NCBI RefSeq assembly: GCF_000219625.1
Contig: NC_018217.1
Location: forward strand, 868,001 to 932,000
Direction: 5' to 3'
DNA: 64,000 bases
Origin: Zymoseptoria tritici IPO323
Lineage: Eukaryota; Ascomycota; Dothideomycetes; Mycosphaerellales; Mycosphaerellaceae
In this document: positions 10,777 through 20,770 of the stretch, one piece after another
How positions within the stretch are numbered: the first letter of the stretch is position 1
Layout of the letters: every line of letters begins with the position of its first letter
Notes under the pieces: model-generated
Databases searched by the model: none
The model's input: only the letters and a program-made list of their open reading frames with translations
Told to the model about the DNA's origin: nothing
Made by a program: the position numbers and the translations under genes

Positions 10777-10884
10777 GCTCGGCTCACAGTTCCGCTTCCG
10801 GCATGTGAGTTCCGCTTTTGGCATGTAAGCCGAAGTTTAGCGCTGTGAGCCGAGAGATTAGCGCTGTGAGGTCAGCAGGGCCCT
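10777..10884 (-). repeat. Right terminal inverted repeat of the MULE-like element
   Basis: Inverse of 3760-3860, best conserved at 10850-10876. It contains an internal direct duplication of GTTCCGCTTNNGGCATGT (about 10788-10827). Confidence 0.75.
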
Positions 10885-10894
10885 GCACCTCTCC
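10885..10894. repeat. Right putative target-site duplication
   Basis: GCACCTCTCC, identical to 3750-3759. Confidence 0.6.
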
Positions 10895-12140
10895 ATCGGC
10901 TACTCTCGCATCGAGCGGCGGCAAAGGAAGAACCAGTAAAGACGCGCCCTCCTCCCATATCCAGTCACCGCACCACGTTCCTGCATCATCTCCTCACACA
11001 TCAACTCTGCACCCATGACGATGGCGAGGTGACACGAACGAGATCATGGGTTCTTATTATATCGGCAGGTCGAAAGCACCTCGGAAGAGCTTATCGCGGC
11101 TCCAGATCCTTCTTATCGCGCGTCACTCTCTCACATGCAAGCAGCTAATAAGGTGAGCTTCCCCACGTTGAGCTGTGTACCTTATCTCGGATCTCGTTAG
11201 CCATGACCATGAAATGCGGAGAACAATAACAAAGAATGCAAGGAGATGAGGTGGGGTGGCTTTGTCGACAGTCCTGAGGATGTATGAATAGATCTGTAGT
11301 AGGATTGAAATCCGCATCCGGTCATGTAGTCATCGCAGCAAATGAGTAAGACATACCAGCCTTCCCTCAAAACTCACGCGGCTCTTCTCATACAGCAACC
11401 GCCACCGACGCGTTTCCCCATACCTCTGATCCAAAGCATAAGTAGAGTTGAGCTCAATTACCGACTCACTCACCGCGTTCACTCGATCCGTAGCCGTAGC
11501 CGTAGCCGTATCTGCCGCCACAAAACAATCATATCTCGCGGCGTCTCGGACACCGCGTGACTCAGCCCAGCTCAGCTGCCAACCCTGCCCTGCTCCTCAT
11601 CACTCATCAAAGGAATCAGACCAGTCACACCTCCGCATCATAAGGGCGTGGTCTTCTTCGTGACTGCTCTTTCGTCATCTGCCATCCAACTCGGCCGACG
11701 ACGACGACGACAACACTGCTGCACTCCTCCTGCCAACCTTGTGTGTTATCCACCTCCCTCACTTGCTTGCTTTGCCCTCAAACGCCGGCTTTGACATCCA
11801 AGGTCGTTGTTGCTCGGCTTCCCTGCTCAGCTTGTTCCTTGCTCTTGCTTCCCTTTGTTCCCGTCACGCAACCGACAGCCGCCGCCGACGACGGACAATA
11901 ACCCGCTTTCGACCTTCACTGTTGTCTTGCCTGTCGCCTCTTTCTGCATTCACGACCTGAGTGACCTACCATCGCCAAACATCAACCAACACCTATCGAG
12001 AAACCGACGAGTGCCTGCGACATCAAGGTTGTCCATCCAGATCCGACGAACAGCTCCAGCATCTCCAGCATCCAAGCTCTTTAACTCCGAGTCCACGGCG
12101 CCTCAACACCACCACAACTCCACTCACAACCATCACAATA
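10895..12140. other. Intergenic, upstream region of the 12141 gene
   Basis: No convincing gene. A GTAGCC hexamer is repeated near 11490-11510. Pyrimidine-rich sequence from about 11690 to 12140 resembles a fungal promoter and 5' leader. Confidence 0.5.
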
Positions 12141-12852
12141 ATGTCCACCCACACCACCTCTCTCTCCAACGCCGATCTCCGCTCCAACTCCCAGCCCTAC
12201 AAACGCGACGCCGCTCACAAGCATAAGTGGGCTCTCGGCGCCGTGGAGCGAAACCAGCGCGAGGGAGGCGCGGAGGGAAAGGCGAAGCCTGTGAAGCCGT
12301 TTCCGACGTGAGTATTTATCCACCTCTTCCATCTTCCGCTCTTCTCCTTTGGAACGGGCCACGCGAGTGCGACAGCTGACATCCTCTCCCGCCAGCAACA
12401 TCCACAACTCCCGCCGCCGCCACACCGCCACGGCCCTCGCCGCCTCAGCCGCCAAGTCCGCCAAATTCCGCCCGGCACACCCCACCTCCGACGACCACCC
12501 CGCTCTCTCCAGCTCGCCATCATCCGGGTCCAATTCCGAGTCGACCTCCGATCTCGAAGCCGACGCTCCAGAGGCCGCGGAGATCACATACACCTACGAC
12601 CACCCCGGCGGACCCGTCGCTGCGTCGGAGATTTTGACGGCTGCGTTGGCGAGGGCCGTGGAGAGGTTTGAAGATGCAGAGACGGTAAGGTTGGTCAAGG
12701 GAGAGTGGGATGTTCTGGATGAGGAGGGAGAAGTCGTGCGGATCGGGAAGGGTGGGAAAGCTGTTGGTGGTGGAGGAAAGAAGATGGTGGCGCCGCCGAC
12801 GCAGGGAGGCGTAAAGGCTAGGGACGTCGATGAAGATTGGGAGGTTGTGTAG
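12141..12852 (+). CDS. Conserved-type fungal protein of unknown function, 207 aa
   Basis: Two exons, 12141-12307 and 12396-12852, joined by an 88-bp intron (GTGAGT donor, AGCTGAC branch site, CCAG acceptor) that splits a Thr codon. The ATG follows an A-rich CACAATA context. The protein opens with a Ser/Asn-rich stretch and the polar motif QPYKRDAAHKHKW, continues with an Ala/Ser/Pro-rich middle, then a more ordered segment (about residues 130-185: ITYTYDHPGGPVAASEILTA, and a helix containing ARAVERFEDAETVRLVKGEW), and ends in an acidic DVDEDWEVV. There is no signal peptide or membrane segment. I do not recognise a family. Coding-like composition, clean splicing and an isolated position support a real gene. 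Confidence 0.75.
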
Positions 12853-14513
12853 GCACGTTCGAGGCGGGGATTGATCGAGTGGAGGAGTTTTCGGTTCGGC
12901 TTCGAGGTCGAGTCGTTTGGATTGGACTGGATTGGGTATCGGAGTGCATTTCGACCGTGGCTGCACCGCAGGATTTGCATGAGGATGATGGGGTCTTCGT
13001 TTTTTCGGGAACTCGTCGAGCATCGTATATCAAGGAGCATCGTGCAACGAGGACCTAAGCTGTCATTTTAGTATTCTTGGCCAAGACGGCATAATGAGTC
13101 TGTAGCATCATCACATCAGAAAGGAACATTTTTTCCCAATCATCCTCTCGATACGTCGTGAGAAATGCCTCGGGAAGGAAAAGAACGGCAAGGAACGTCT
13201 GCGGTTATACTTATGCGGATAGAGAGGCACGCTGGCCTGGCCGGCATACGCAGCTTTGGGCGGCGTCCAGTTCGGCGTGGTCAAGGCCGCGCACGGTAGG
13301 CCTCCAGCTCGCGGCACTCCGTGGTCGTGATCGATGCCGAGGGACGCCGTTCCTCTGCGGTGCGGTCTCCCGACTTTGAAATTTGAAGCACGAGGAGTCT
13401 GCTCACGCATGACTTGGGATCGAGACCGGTCTGTTTTCACGGCGTCGTCGTTGAAGGAATGGCATGCGGTGATGAGGTCCATGTCCGATGTCTAGTTCAC
13501 CATCTCGATTTCATGGATGGAGGGAGTATTGCGATTCCAGCAGTACGAAGGTAGGGAACGATTTGACGATTCGACTCGTGATCTCCTCATGGTCGAGGGG
13601 AGAAGTCCACTCGTCGCCATCGCGCAGTGTTTCCATCGCGGCGGCGAGGGCTTTCATCGTGTGGTGAAGATCTGGGCGGCCTCTGCGAATCGTGTCGTCC
13701 CGTCAATTCTGAGCGTCACGAATGATCGCGACAAGTCGCAAGCGCAGCGCGATGATTTGCGACATCATTATTTGGCGATTCCGACGTCGTTGGGTAGATA
13801 TTCGATGTTGTTGTCGCGAGTGAAGAAGACGAAATTCGAAGTGTGCGCAAAAGGCCGAGGAATTTGGCCCCCACTTTCGTCTACACTTCACGGTGTGGCA
13901 CGGTGCACACTACTGGCGCTAAAACTTGCTACTTTGCACTTCACCTCGTTCGATATCTACTCTATTCCAGAGGTCTTTAGTTTTCAACGCAGGACGCCTC
14001 ACGAGGATGGCAGCGGCCGACGTATCTTCGACTCGTGCCTCCGCCTTCGTTTCGATGTACCATGAGAGTCGATGATCATGCCACCGACAGGGTTGACAGG
14101 TTAGGGCGAGAATTTGATGGCGTGAGACCGTGAGACGGCTGATGAAGATTTCGAAGCGAACTTGAACGACAACGATATACGACAACTCCTGCCAATGCGA
14201 TACCGAATCTGTCCTCATTGTATCGCTCGAGAGATGATGTGAGTCCCAAAATCGAAGCAGAACTCCCGCCCTCCAGGCCCTCCCGCGGCCACGGCCGCGG
14301 TTCCCGATCGCAAGTTCCGAAAAAGAAATTTGGTCCGTGTAAGAAGAGACCGAGCTCACACGGCAGGCGGATTCGGTCTGCATTAACGCTATCCTTGTTC
14401 CGGGCACTGGAAACGAGCATCAGCAAAGTGACAGCAGGGGCGATCAATCCTCGGAAGACACAACATGAAATCGTTCTCGCGAACAGCTATATCTCTTGGA
14501 GCATTGGGAGTTT
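12853..14513. other. Intergenic, no supported gene
   Basis: Open frames exist (for example 13517-14065 on plus and 13111-13482 on minus), but neither shows family motifs, splice structure or coding-like composition. From about 14400 the sequence is a degenerate copy of the last exons of the neighbouring secreted-protein gene. Confidence 0.5.
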
Positions 14514-15030
14514 TTACTCCTCGGATCGGACTTGAATCATGGCTGGCGGATGCGATGTGCATGCACCACTAGTTGGATCTCCCGCGTGCTGGGAATAGAG
14601 GTCAGCAAGGTGACTGCAGTGGCGTTCGATCTTCGAGGGACTTACCCGCACGCACGGATTTCCATTGTGGTCATCAAGGATGTCTCTTGGAGCATTGACA
14701 GTATTGGGAGCATTGGGAACTTTTGGTTCCTCAGATCGGATTTGAGTTGTGGGTGGCTGAGGTGTCGGAGGGCACCATATAGCTCCATTGCCGTGGTACT
14801 GAAAACACAAGATCAGTCGAGTGGCCGCATGATGCCCAATTCAACAACTTACCCTCTTGTCGCACCCTTCGTAGTCATCTTTGGAAGTGACCTTGTCTCG
14901 CTGCTGCTGTGGAATAGTCAGTTGCCGAGTCGTGGAAAAGAATTGGGAGGGAGCTTGTGGAACCCACGACAGGAGCTGCGAGCACAGCTGCGGACAGCAT
15001 GGCGAGGGTGGAGAAGAAGGTGATCTTCAT
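14514..15030 (-). CDS. Small secreted cysteine-containing protein, 114 aa, four exons
   Basis: Exons on minus are 15030-14968, 14906-14853, 14798-14646 and 14588-14514. The introns are 61, 54 and 57 bp, all in phase 0, with GTGGGT or GTAAGT donors and CTGAC-type branch sites. The product starts MKITFFSTLAMLSAAVLAAP, a clear signal peptide. The mature part is polar with four cysteines (EGC, IWC, NPC, GAC contexts) and ends each of its last two exons' repeats in Q-I/V-RSEE. Size, signal peptide and low complexity suggest an apoplastic or effector-like protein; function is unknown. The last exon ends at a TAA, after which a degenerate repeat of the exon 3-4 unit continues to about 14400, so the gene may once have been longer. 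Confidence 0.7.
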
Positions 15031-16112
15031 TTCTGCGAGGTTGCCGTGGAGGTTGAGATTGAGTTCCAGTTGCTTTGCTCTTGAACGTGGCTCTGTGCTG
15101 GAACTTTTTGGGACGGCCTTGGTAAGAGGTCTGTGGAGGAGCTGGATAGAGGGTCGGAGCAGGAGTTTGTTGAAGAGCTGGAGAGCGCTTTGGAAGAACT
15201 GGAAAAAAAGCGTTGTAGCAGGATCTGGAAAATGGAGGGAAATGCACGGAAAGCACTCAGACTATAATTTCAGGCTGGAGATGCAGGTCCGTCGATGCGC
15301 GGGAAGCCGAAATTCAGCACAAGACAAATAATGTCAAATAAGCAGATCAGGTCACCAAGCCCCCCAGCGAAGCAACGAGGTCAATGTATGACAACGTTGA
15401 GTATTCCCTGCAGTGACTAGCAAGGGTGCATGAATCGCGAGCATCGAGCGAATGTCAAAGAGGCATCGCTCTGGCCGAGAACTTTGTCACTCATCGGGCA
15501 AGCACTTGTTGAAAGGATACTGTACAATCCCGAACCAGCGTGACAAATGTCTCGAGACGCCGGAATTCTATAGAACGGAGAGCCTTGCACGATAGCAAGG
15601 CAGAGGACCTGTCCGATGGGCAGACATCGATGTCAAATTGGCTCGGCAGTTGACCATGCAGCCAAGGCGTTGTATCCTTGAGAAGCGATAGTCTGGACCT
15701 TGCCACGTTGGTTCTGGGTCGGGTCTCGATCGGCGTGACCATTACACCACTGCGAAGAGTCGGATTGTCTGTCAGATCGTAAATGAGTTACGGTTGAGAC
15801 TGTGAATCGCAAGGTAAGGGGCGCGAGAGCAGCTGGCGACAGTGGAGAGAGTGAATTTTTGCGGGATATTTGTAAAGCTTTCTGACGGCTTGCAGATCTT
15901 TTGCCTCATTCACAGCAACTGTCTCCCAACCACCATCCTGTACACATGATCGAAGTCGAGATCCAGACCAAAGACAGCTCTCTCGCATCCAAGCTCAGCT
16001 CCATTGCGTTCGCCAACAGAGGTCCGCCACCTTCGTTCCTTGTCCGCCAATCTTCGCTTACAGCACTGCCACTCTCCTCAATTCTGTCGGTACATCACGC
16101 TCTGATCAAGAC
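15031..16112. other. Intergenic between secreted-protein genes
   Basis: No supported gene. Short open frames on both strands (for example 15491-15742 minus and 15901-16212 plus) lack signal peptides, splice structure or motifs. Confidence 0.5.
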
Positions 16113-16500
16113 TCAGAGGGTGGGCGGTTTCGAGTCCGGTGGATTTGAGCTCGAGCGCGGACAGCAATGCGGGCGACGACTTCCCTGCGAGCTCCCAGCG
16201 CTCGCTCCCTGATAGAACTTGTTAGACGACCATCAGTGTATGCGCTTGATGCTCAGGAACCTACTCCGGCGCAGTCGTTTGGGCAAGGCTAAGCGTGTAT
16301 GTTAGCTGAGGCTGATCGTGATTGATCAGATGAGTTCCGGATACTTACGATGCAGCCTTTGTCGTTCGGAGCTGCGGGATCCTGACACAAATGTGCTAGG
16401 AAGTCGGCGCAATCGAGATGTCTGCAACGAAGCGCACCGTCGGAGCGGCGAGCGCTGCCAAGAACAACATTGCGAAGGTCCAGAAGACGGCGAAGTTCAT
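16113..16500 (-). CDS. Small secreted protein, 71 aa, family A member
   Basis: Four exons on minus: 16500-16438, 16381-16349, 16288-16265 and 16208-16113. The introns are 56, 60 and 56 bp, all phase 0. The signal peptide is MNFAVFWTFAMLFLAALAAP. The second exon ends GCI, the 24-bp third exon encodes PCPNDCAG, and the last exon is Ser/Pro-rich with a CC pair. The exon plan, signal-peptide exon length and the P-C-x-N-D/E-C-x-G micro-exon are shared with the gene at 16990-17343, so the two are paralogues. The five cysteines fit a small disulphide-bonded secreted peptide. Function is unknown. The exon model rests on splice signals and the paralogue match. Confidence 0.65.
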
Positions 16501-16989
16501 TCTCGCTGATTTGTCTTTCGGTTAATGTCGTCGGAATGGTTGAGGTATTGATTGGGTTTGGCAGTCGTGTTTGTTTAAGTGTCTCGACAAGTGGAGGATC
16601 GCGAGTGCGAGGCGAGAAATGGAGCTGCTGAAGGGTGGACGATGTGCGTAAGGCAGTCTTGAGAGATCTGTGGATGTCGAAGGAGTGGCAGACTCCCGGA
16701 CTTGGTTTGATGCGAAATTGGAGCTGACCTCCTGACATCGGACATATTCCCGACGAATAAGTTGGAGCCGTGAAGGACGCCTGATCAATGATGACTCGAA
16801 GAGATGGAGAGACTATGTCAATTGGACTGCTGGTCTCAGCATCGATAGTGGCAAGCTGGACCGCCAGTCGATGTCCTCAATCCCAACTTATATTTTGTGC
16901 ATTGAACATGCCGCCGTGAATCCTGCGCAAATGTGACGCCTGCACAAATGAAATCCTCCACAGACGATGAAACGTCTTTTCTCCCTTCC

Positions 16990-17343
16990 TCAATGCTGCG
17001 TGGGCGGCGCGGAGCACCCCTTGCCAATGTGAGCCCGGCCCTTGCCTTTCACCTGCACAAGTCTGTCAGTAAAGGGAGAACAGGTGCCACCCAGCTGTTT
17101 CGATAACGTACTCCGATGCACTCGTTGTTGCAGGGCTGTTAATATAGATCAGCAAGGCAATCGCCTGTTTCAACAGTTTCCATTGACTTACGCAACCATC
17201 GCCGGTTTGTTTCTGGGACACTGCATTGTCCTGCAGATGCGTTAGAACGTCGATACGCCAAGCAGATGATGCGCATGACCCACGGGAAGAGGTGCTGCGA
17301 GCACAGAGACCAACAGCATGCCGAAGATAATGTTGAGCTTCAT
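16990..17343 (-). CDS. Small secreted protein, 61 aa, family A member
   Basis: Exons on minus are 17343-17284, 17230-17192, 17135-17112 and 17052-16990. The introns are 53, 56 and 59 bp, phase 0, with GTGGGT, GTAAGT and GTACGT donors. The signal peptide is MKLNIIFGMLLVSVLAAP. Exon 2 ends in GDGC, exon 3 is a 24-bp micro-exon encoding PCNNECIG, and exon 4 is a short basic tail with one cysteine and ends at TGA. It is a paralogue of the 16113-16500 gene. For the last intron a nearer AG (after CTGACAG) is possible; the farther one was chosen because it leaves a normal branch-to-acceptor distance. Function is unknown. Confidence 0.6.
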
Positions 17344-18923
17344 GTCGTTGAGAAGTCTTGTCTTGGTCAACGTCTTTGTGAAGTTCGGCGTGAAGCGAGA
17401 ACTGTCTTGGATGGATTTTTGACGGCGTGCAGAAGCGTTCGATGGGATGTTCCTGGTGCACTGGAGGATGCAGCAGGTTGTAGGAACGCGAATCGCCTCG
17501 AAAGACGAGTGAGACCTTTAAAGTAAGCGTCTCGGCTGCACTTTGGTCGCAGACCGACCAAGCCGGCATTGGCTGACAATCCACCAGGGTCGAAGGAGAA
17601 ATGAGCAGACGATTCGTATCGTGGATGATCGGTCAACGATATTGACTTCGCCAGGAACTCGACATCGCTACCTGGTCCTTGAAATTAAGCCGAAGTGTCG
17701 CTACCCGGGGTCTGATCTCCTGATGCCGTTCAGCATGCTGACCTCGGAACATTTCCCACGACGAGCGGATTCTGCAACTGGAAGGAGCGTCTCGGATGCA
17801 GCGGCCTCCTGACCAACCACTCGTCGATTTGAAACATCGAATGCGTGGACGCATGTGAGTGATTGGGGTGTCGGTCCGAGAAGGTAGAAGAAGGAAGAAA
17901 GAAAGATCCATGGGTCCAATGGTGGAGAGACCCATGACTAAATATTTTTTGCCTCAGGCCCTCAAGAGTGCCCACAAACATACACGCCCTCCAAACCGTT
18001 GGTCTCCGAAGCATTGAGACGCTCGTTGTTCTGCCCAAGCAACGGTAGCCTCGATTCGTACCCTCAGGTAAGTTCTGCTGGCCTTCGAGCGAGAACCTAT
18101 GGCGTCGACTAAACGACAAAAGTGGAGGCAGAACCAGAAAGGTAACCACAGCTGAACGCGGACTGCTGTGACCCTCGAACTTCCAGTCGATATCCTCGGG
18201 CCTACTTCTGATACTTCGTCTTAGCTAGGAAGAGCTGCATGCTATGGACAAGTTACACTGTCTCAAAGTCCGCCAGTGGTCGTTGCCTGAGGTCGTTCTG
18301 AAAGAGTGCTCGGAGTTCCACAAACAGAAGTCGACATGGCGAGCGCGATTTCCAGTGATGTTTTGGAAACGGCCACCGAGTACGCCTCATTCGAGGTGTC
18401 TCATGGGGTATGGTGTACGCAAGTCATGCTGAATCACCATGGGAGCAGGATGATCCAAATATTGCCCGCTATGAGTGCTCACAGCTCGACGCTGAGGGGA
18501 ACGCTGATGCCACCCACATGTTCGTGTGAACACTTCTGCTGCAGCCGAGCATGGATACGTTCGAGAGTCTGCAGCCGAGCACAGGGATTTGGACTTTGAA
18601 CTGGAGAGACCACGAAAGGCTCCATATGGTGGCCCTGTTCAGATCTGCAATGTTGTTGTCTGCGCCTCGGCGCCCGCTTGCTCGTTGTCGACGCTTGGAC
18701 ATTGGACGAAGATAGGCAGGGCTCGTCCTTGCCCCCTTCGACGTCTGATTTTTTCTCCACTACGGCCTTTGCATTCAATAAAGCCAAGTCCAGGCCCGTG
18801 CCCCCTCTGCAAGTTGAAGACAATCCGGGCCAAACACAACACAGCCCAACAAAAAGCATCCCAAGCACGACACGGTCCCACGACCCAAGCCAAACACAAA
18901 CCAAAACAAAGAACCAACACACG
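17344..18923. other. Gene-poor stretch with a duplicated segment
   Basis: No complete gene is supported. Around 18026-18152 lies a segment with a diverged copy at 21336-21461. Minus-strand frames through both give similar peptides (VVTF, then NLPEGTNRG in one and NLLKGTNRG in the other), so this is probably an exon of an old duplicated gene. No ATG-started model works for either copy. Confidence 0.45.
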
Positions 18924-19198
18924 ATGCAACCCATCACGATCCTCCTCATCGCCGCAGCCGTCTCGTCGGCATTCGCGAAGACAAAGCACTTCAAGCACCT
19001 GAAATGCCAAACCGACCCCAGCGATACAGCAACCTTCTGCAAGGGCGTGCAGGGCGCGATCGTGAGAGGAACACAAAGACCCGCCCGTCCTTCCATGAAC
19101 AGACCACTGAACCGCCCCCCGGTACGCAGGATGATGACAACCCGAGCGGCTGCTGCGTTCCAGAGGAGAACGCCAACGTTTACGACCGTGTTGACTAG
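18924..19198 (+). CDS. Small secreted protein, 68 aa
   Basis: Two exons, 18924-19061 and 19130-19198, with a 68-bp phase-0 intron (GTGAGA donor, CACTGAAC branch, GCAG acceptor). The signal peptide is MQPITILLIAAAVSSAFA. The mature protein has four cysteines in KC, FC and SGCC contexts and an acidic C-terminus ending NVYDRVD. Without splicing the frame would run to 94 residues with an unnaturally basic tail; the spliced form is preferred. It is not clearly related to the family A genes but has the same style. The ATG follows an A/C-rich leader. Function is unknown; effector-like by size, signal peptide and cysteine content. Confidence 0.65.
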
Positions 19199-19774
19199 GC
19201 CTACTTGAGTCGCACTGGAGCTCAGCCCGCCGCTGGTGGCTATCTCATAGCATAGCCTGGCAATCATCAAACATGGCCTCACGACGGCAACAAATCCATC
19301 CTTGGCAGCGATGGAAGATGTGGAACAAAGCAGAATTTGGTATCCGGGTACCATGAGCGTTGCCGAATCGAGTCCTCCCGGCGCCCGCATGCCAGTCCTG
19401 AGCGCTGTCCAGTACGACCGTAGCTGCGTGGCCAGTGATGCGAGAAGTACGCCAAACTCACGATGAGCTTTCAGGCGTATCTTTGCGTAGTACGATCCAG
19501 GCTGTAGAGACACAGCAAGTGAATGCAGGGAAGAGATGATCGAAGCTCAACTCCGGTCGGCGGGTCAATCTACTCTTCTGATGTCTGTGTCTCATGCACA
19601 AGTACATATTCTCACTCTCATCGCTTCTTTCGCGGCCAATTCTCTTTTGAGCAATCTCTTCCTTCGCAGTCATTTTTGCCCCGACTTCGCAAAGAACTTT
19701 CCGCACATGACTGAAACCGCTCCTGCCTTCCGACAACGGGATCGACAGATCGTCGTATAATCCGAACACCGCTC

Positions 19775-19998
19775 GAAGACGTGCCACTTCCACTTGCGGC
19801 TGGCAGCAAAGTGGACAGAACCCATCGCGGGAGTTGAAGGAGGCATGGTACAACGAGCATGTAGTCTTGCGTTCTGGCTTGAACGTGTCCTTATCCCTGG
19901 ATTGAGGGTTTATGATTACCTCTCGGCATAGCCGTAGCCTGGCTGTGCCGTGCAAGCTGGGCGATGGCGTAGAGTGCGAACAGGAAGAATGCCACTTG
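19775..19998 (-). pseudogene. Broken paralogue of the cysteine-rich secretory gene at 20372-20770
   Basis: A minus-strand hydrophobic segment (VAFFLFALYAIAQLARHSQA, about 19998-19940) is followed, after a frame change, by NPQSRDKDTFKPE and a short cysteine segment (GFCPLCC). These align with the hydrophobic segment, the NPHSSENDLFKRE repeat and the cysteine core of the neighbouring gene. The single-base frame change means no intact product can be drawn without an unseen intron. The next 300 bp on either side hold no supported gene. Confidence 0.4.
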
Positions 19999-20371
19999 AT
20001 CCACGAGGTTAGACTTATGAGATGTGGGACCTGCTCCTTCGGACTTCCTAAGACTGGAAGTACGTTTCGACAGCTCAGAGAAATTTGCGATGGTCTCGAC
20101 ATGAGCGATCTGCTCAAGCAAGACCATGCGGACAGTGAGGGAAGAGTTGATCTGCGGGAAGACACTTGGTGCCTAGTTGTGCGAGATGGGCATCAGCGTG
20201 AAAGATGAACGAGAATGAGAAGAGGATATGTATGGCCGACCACAGCATTCAAGGGTCGCGCGAACAACAACCGCACATTCCGCCGCACTGCCCCACGGAA
20301 TTACGCTGACAGATTTCTCAAAATTTTCATTCTTCGCGCCCGAACAAGCTGGTCTTAGCCGGATCATGCTC

Positions 20372-20770
20372 TCACGCCTCTCGCCTGGCGATCATATCCT
20401 GGACAGGCTGGGAAGCTTGCTTGAACGGGTCGATCTCGCTCGAATGGCGGTTGGCTAGCTCCCTCCTCGAAGTCGTGGTCTGATCGAGCTGCCGCGCCTT
20501 TGGGAGATTGCATGAGATATTGCAATGGAAACAACATCGAGCGCACCCCCCAAAGACCCTGCAGAATCCGCAGGGACATTTGAACTCCCGCTTGAACAGG
20601 TCGTTCTCGCTCGAGTGAGGGTTCGACAATTCCAATTTAGACGTCGTGGTCTGGCCAAGCTGCGTAGCCTGCACGGTGGCGATGGCGAGGAGGCCGAAGG
20701 TGAAGACTATTATCGTCAGAATATAACACAGCAGACTTGTTTCGGGACGAGCTGGACGCGTACACTGCAT
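20372..20770 (-). CDS. Cysteine-rich secretory protein with flanking repeats, 132 aa
   Basis: Single open frame from the ATG at 20770. Residues about 13-35 form a hydrophobic signal or anchor segment (LLCYILTIIVFTFGLLAIA). Then comes a repeat, QLGQTTTSKLELSNPHSSEN, ending DLFKRE; an eight-cysteine core (KCPCGFCRVFGGCARCC, continuing with two more Cys); and a second copy of the repeat, QLDQTTTSRRELANRHSSEI, ending DPFKQA. The KR just before the core is a candidate Kex2 cleavage site; in the second repeat the dibasic reads KQ. This layout is that of a secreted precursor releasing a disulphide-rich peptide, but the function is unknown. The N-terminus ahead of the hydrophobic segment is long for a signal peptide, so an unseen first intron is possible. 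Confidence 0.5.
   Translation of the reverse strand: MQCTRPARPETSLLCYILTIIVFTFGLLAIATVQATQLGQTTTSKLELSNPHSSENDLFKREFKCPCGFCRVFGGCARCCFHCNISCNLPKARQLDQTTTSRRELANRHSSEIDPFKQASQPVQDMIARREA

Larger units (their letters stand above)
3760..10884. mobile_element. MULE-like DNA transposon, about 7.1 kb, decayed
   Basis: The element is delimited by inverted repeats (left 3760-3860, right 10777-10884) and by a direct repeat GCACCTCTCC outside them at 3750-3759 and 10885-10894, a plausible 10-bp target duplication as expected for Mutator-like elements. It contains a transposase relic on plus (about 5250-7420), an unrecognised coding relic on minus (about 8540-10760) and an AT-rich tandem array between their 3' ends. 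About thirty arrays of a 12-bp repeat are scattered through both relics and are not seen outside the element. Stops at expected Trp codons indicate RIP, yet CpG is common, unlike the neighbouring copia element. The family call rests on transposase motifs and duplication length and is tentative. Confidence 0.7.

Noticed and set aside
12081..12593. 170-codon open frame on minus
   Set aside because: It is antisense to the spliced gene at 12141-12852; openness comes from the Ser/Ala-rich composition of that gene.
13517..14065. 182-codon open frame on plus
   Set aside because: It starts with ATG but shows no motifs, no splice support and protein composition like random translation.
18479..19513. 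344-codon open frame on minus
   Set aside because: It runs antisense to the better-supported secreted gene at 18924-19198, has no ATG-led conserved features and odd composition.
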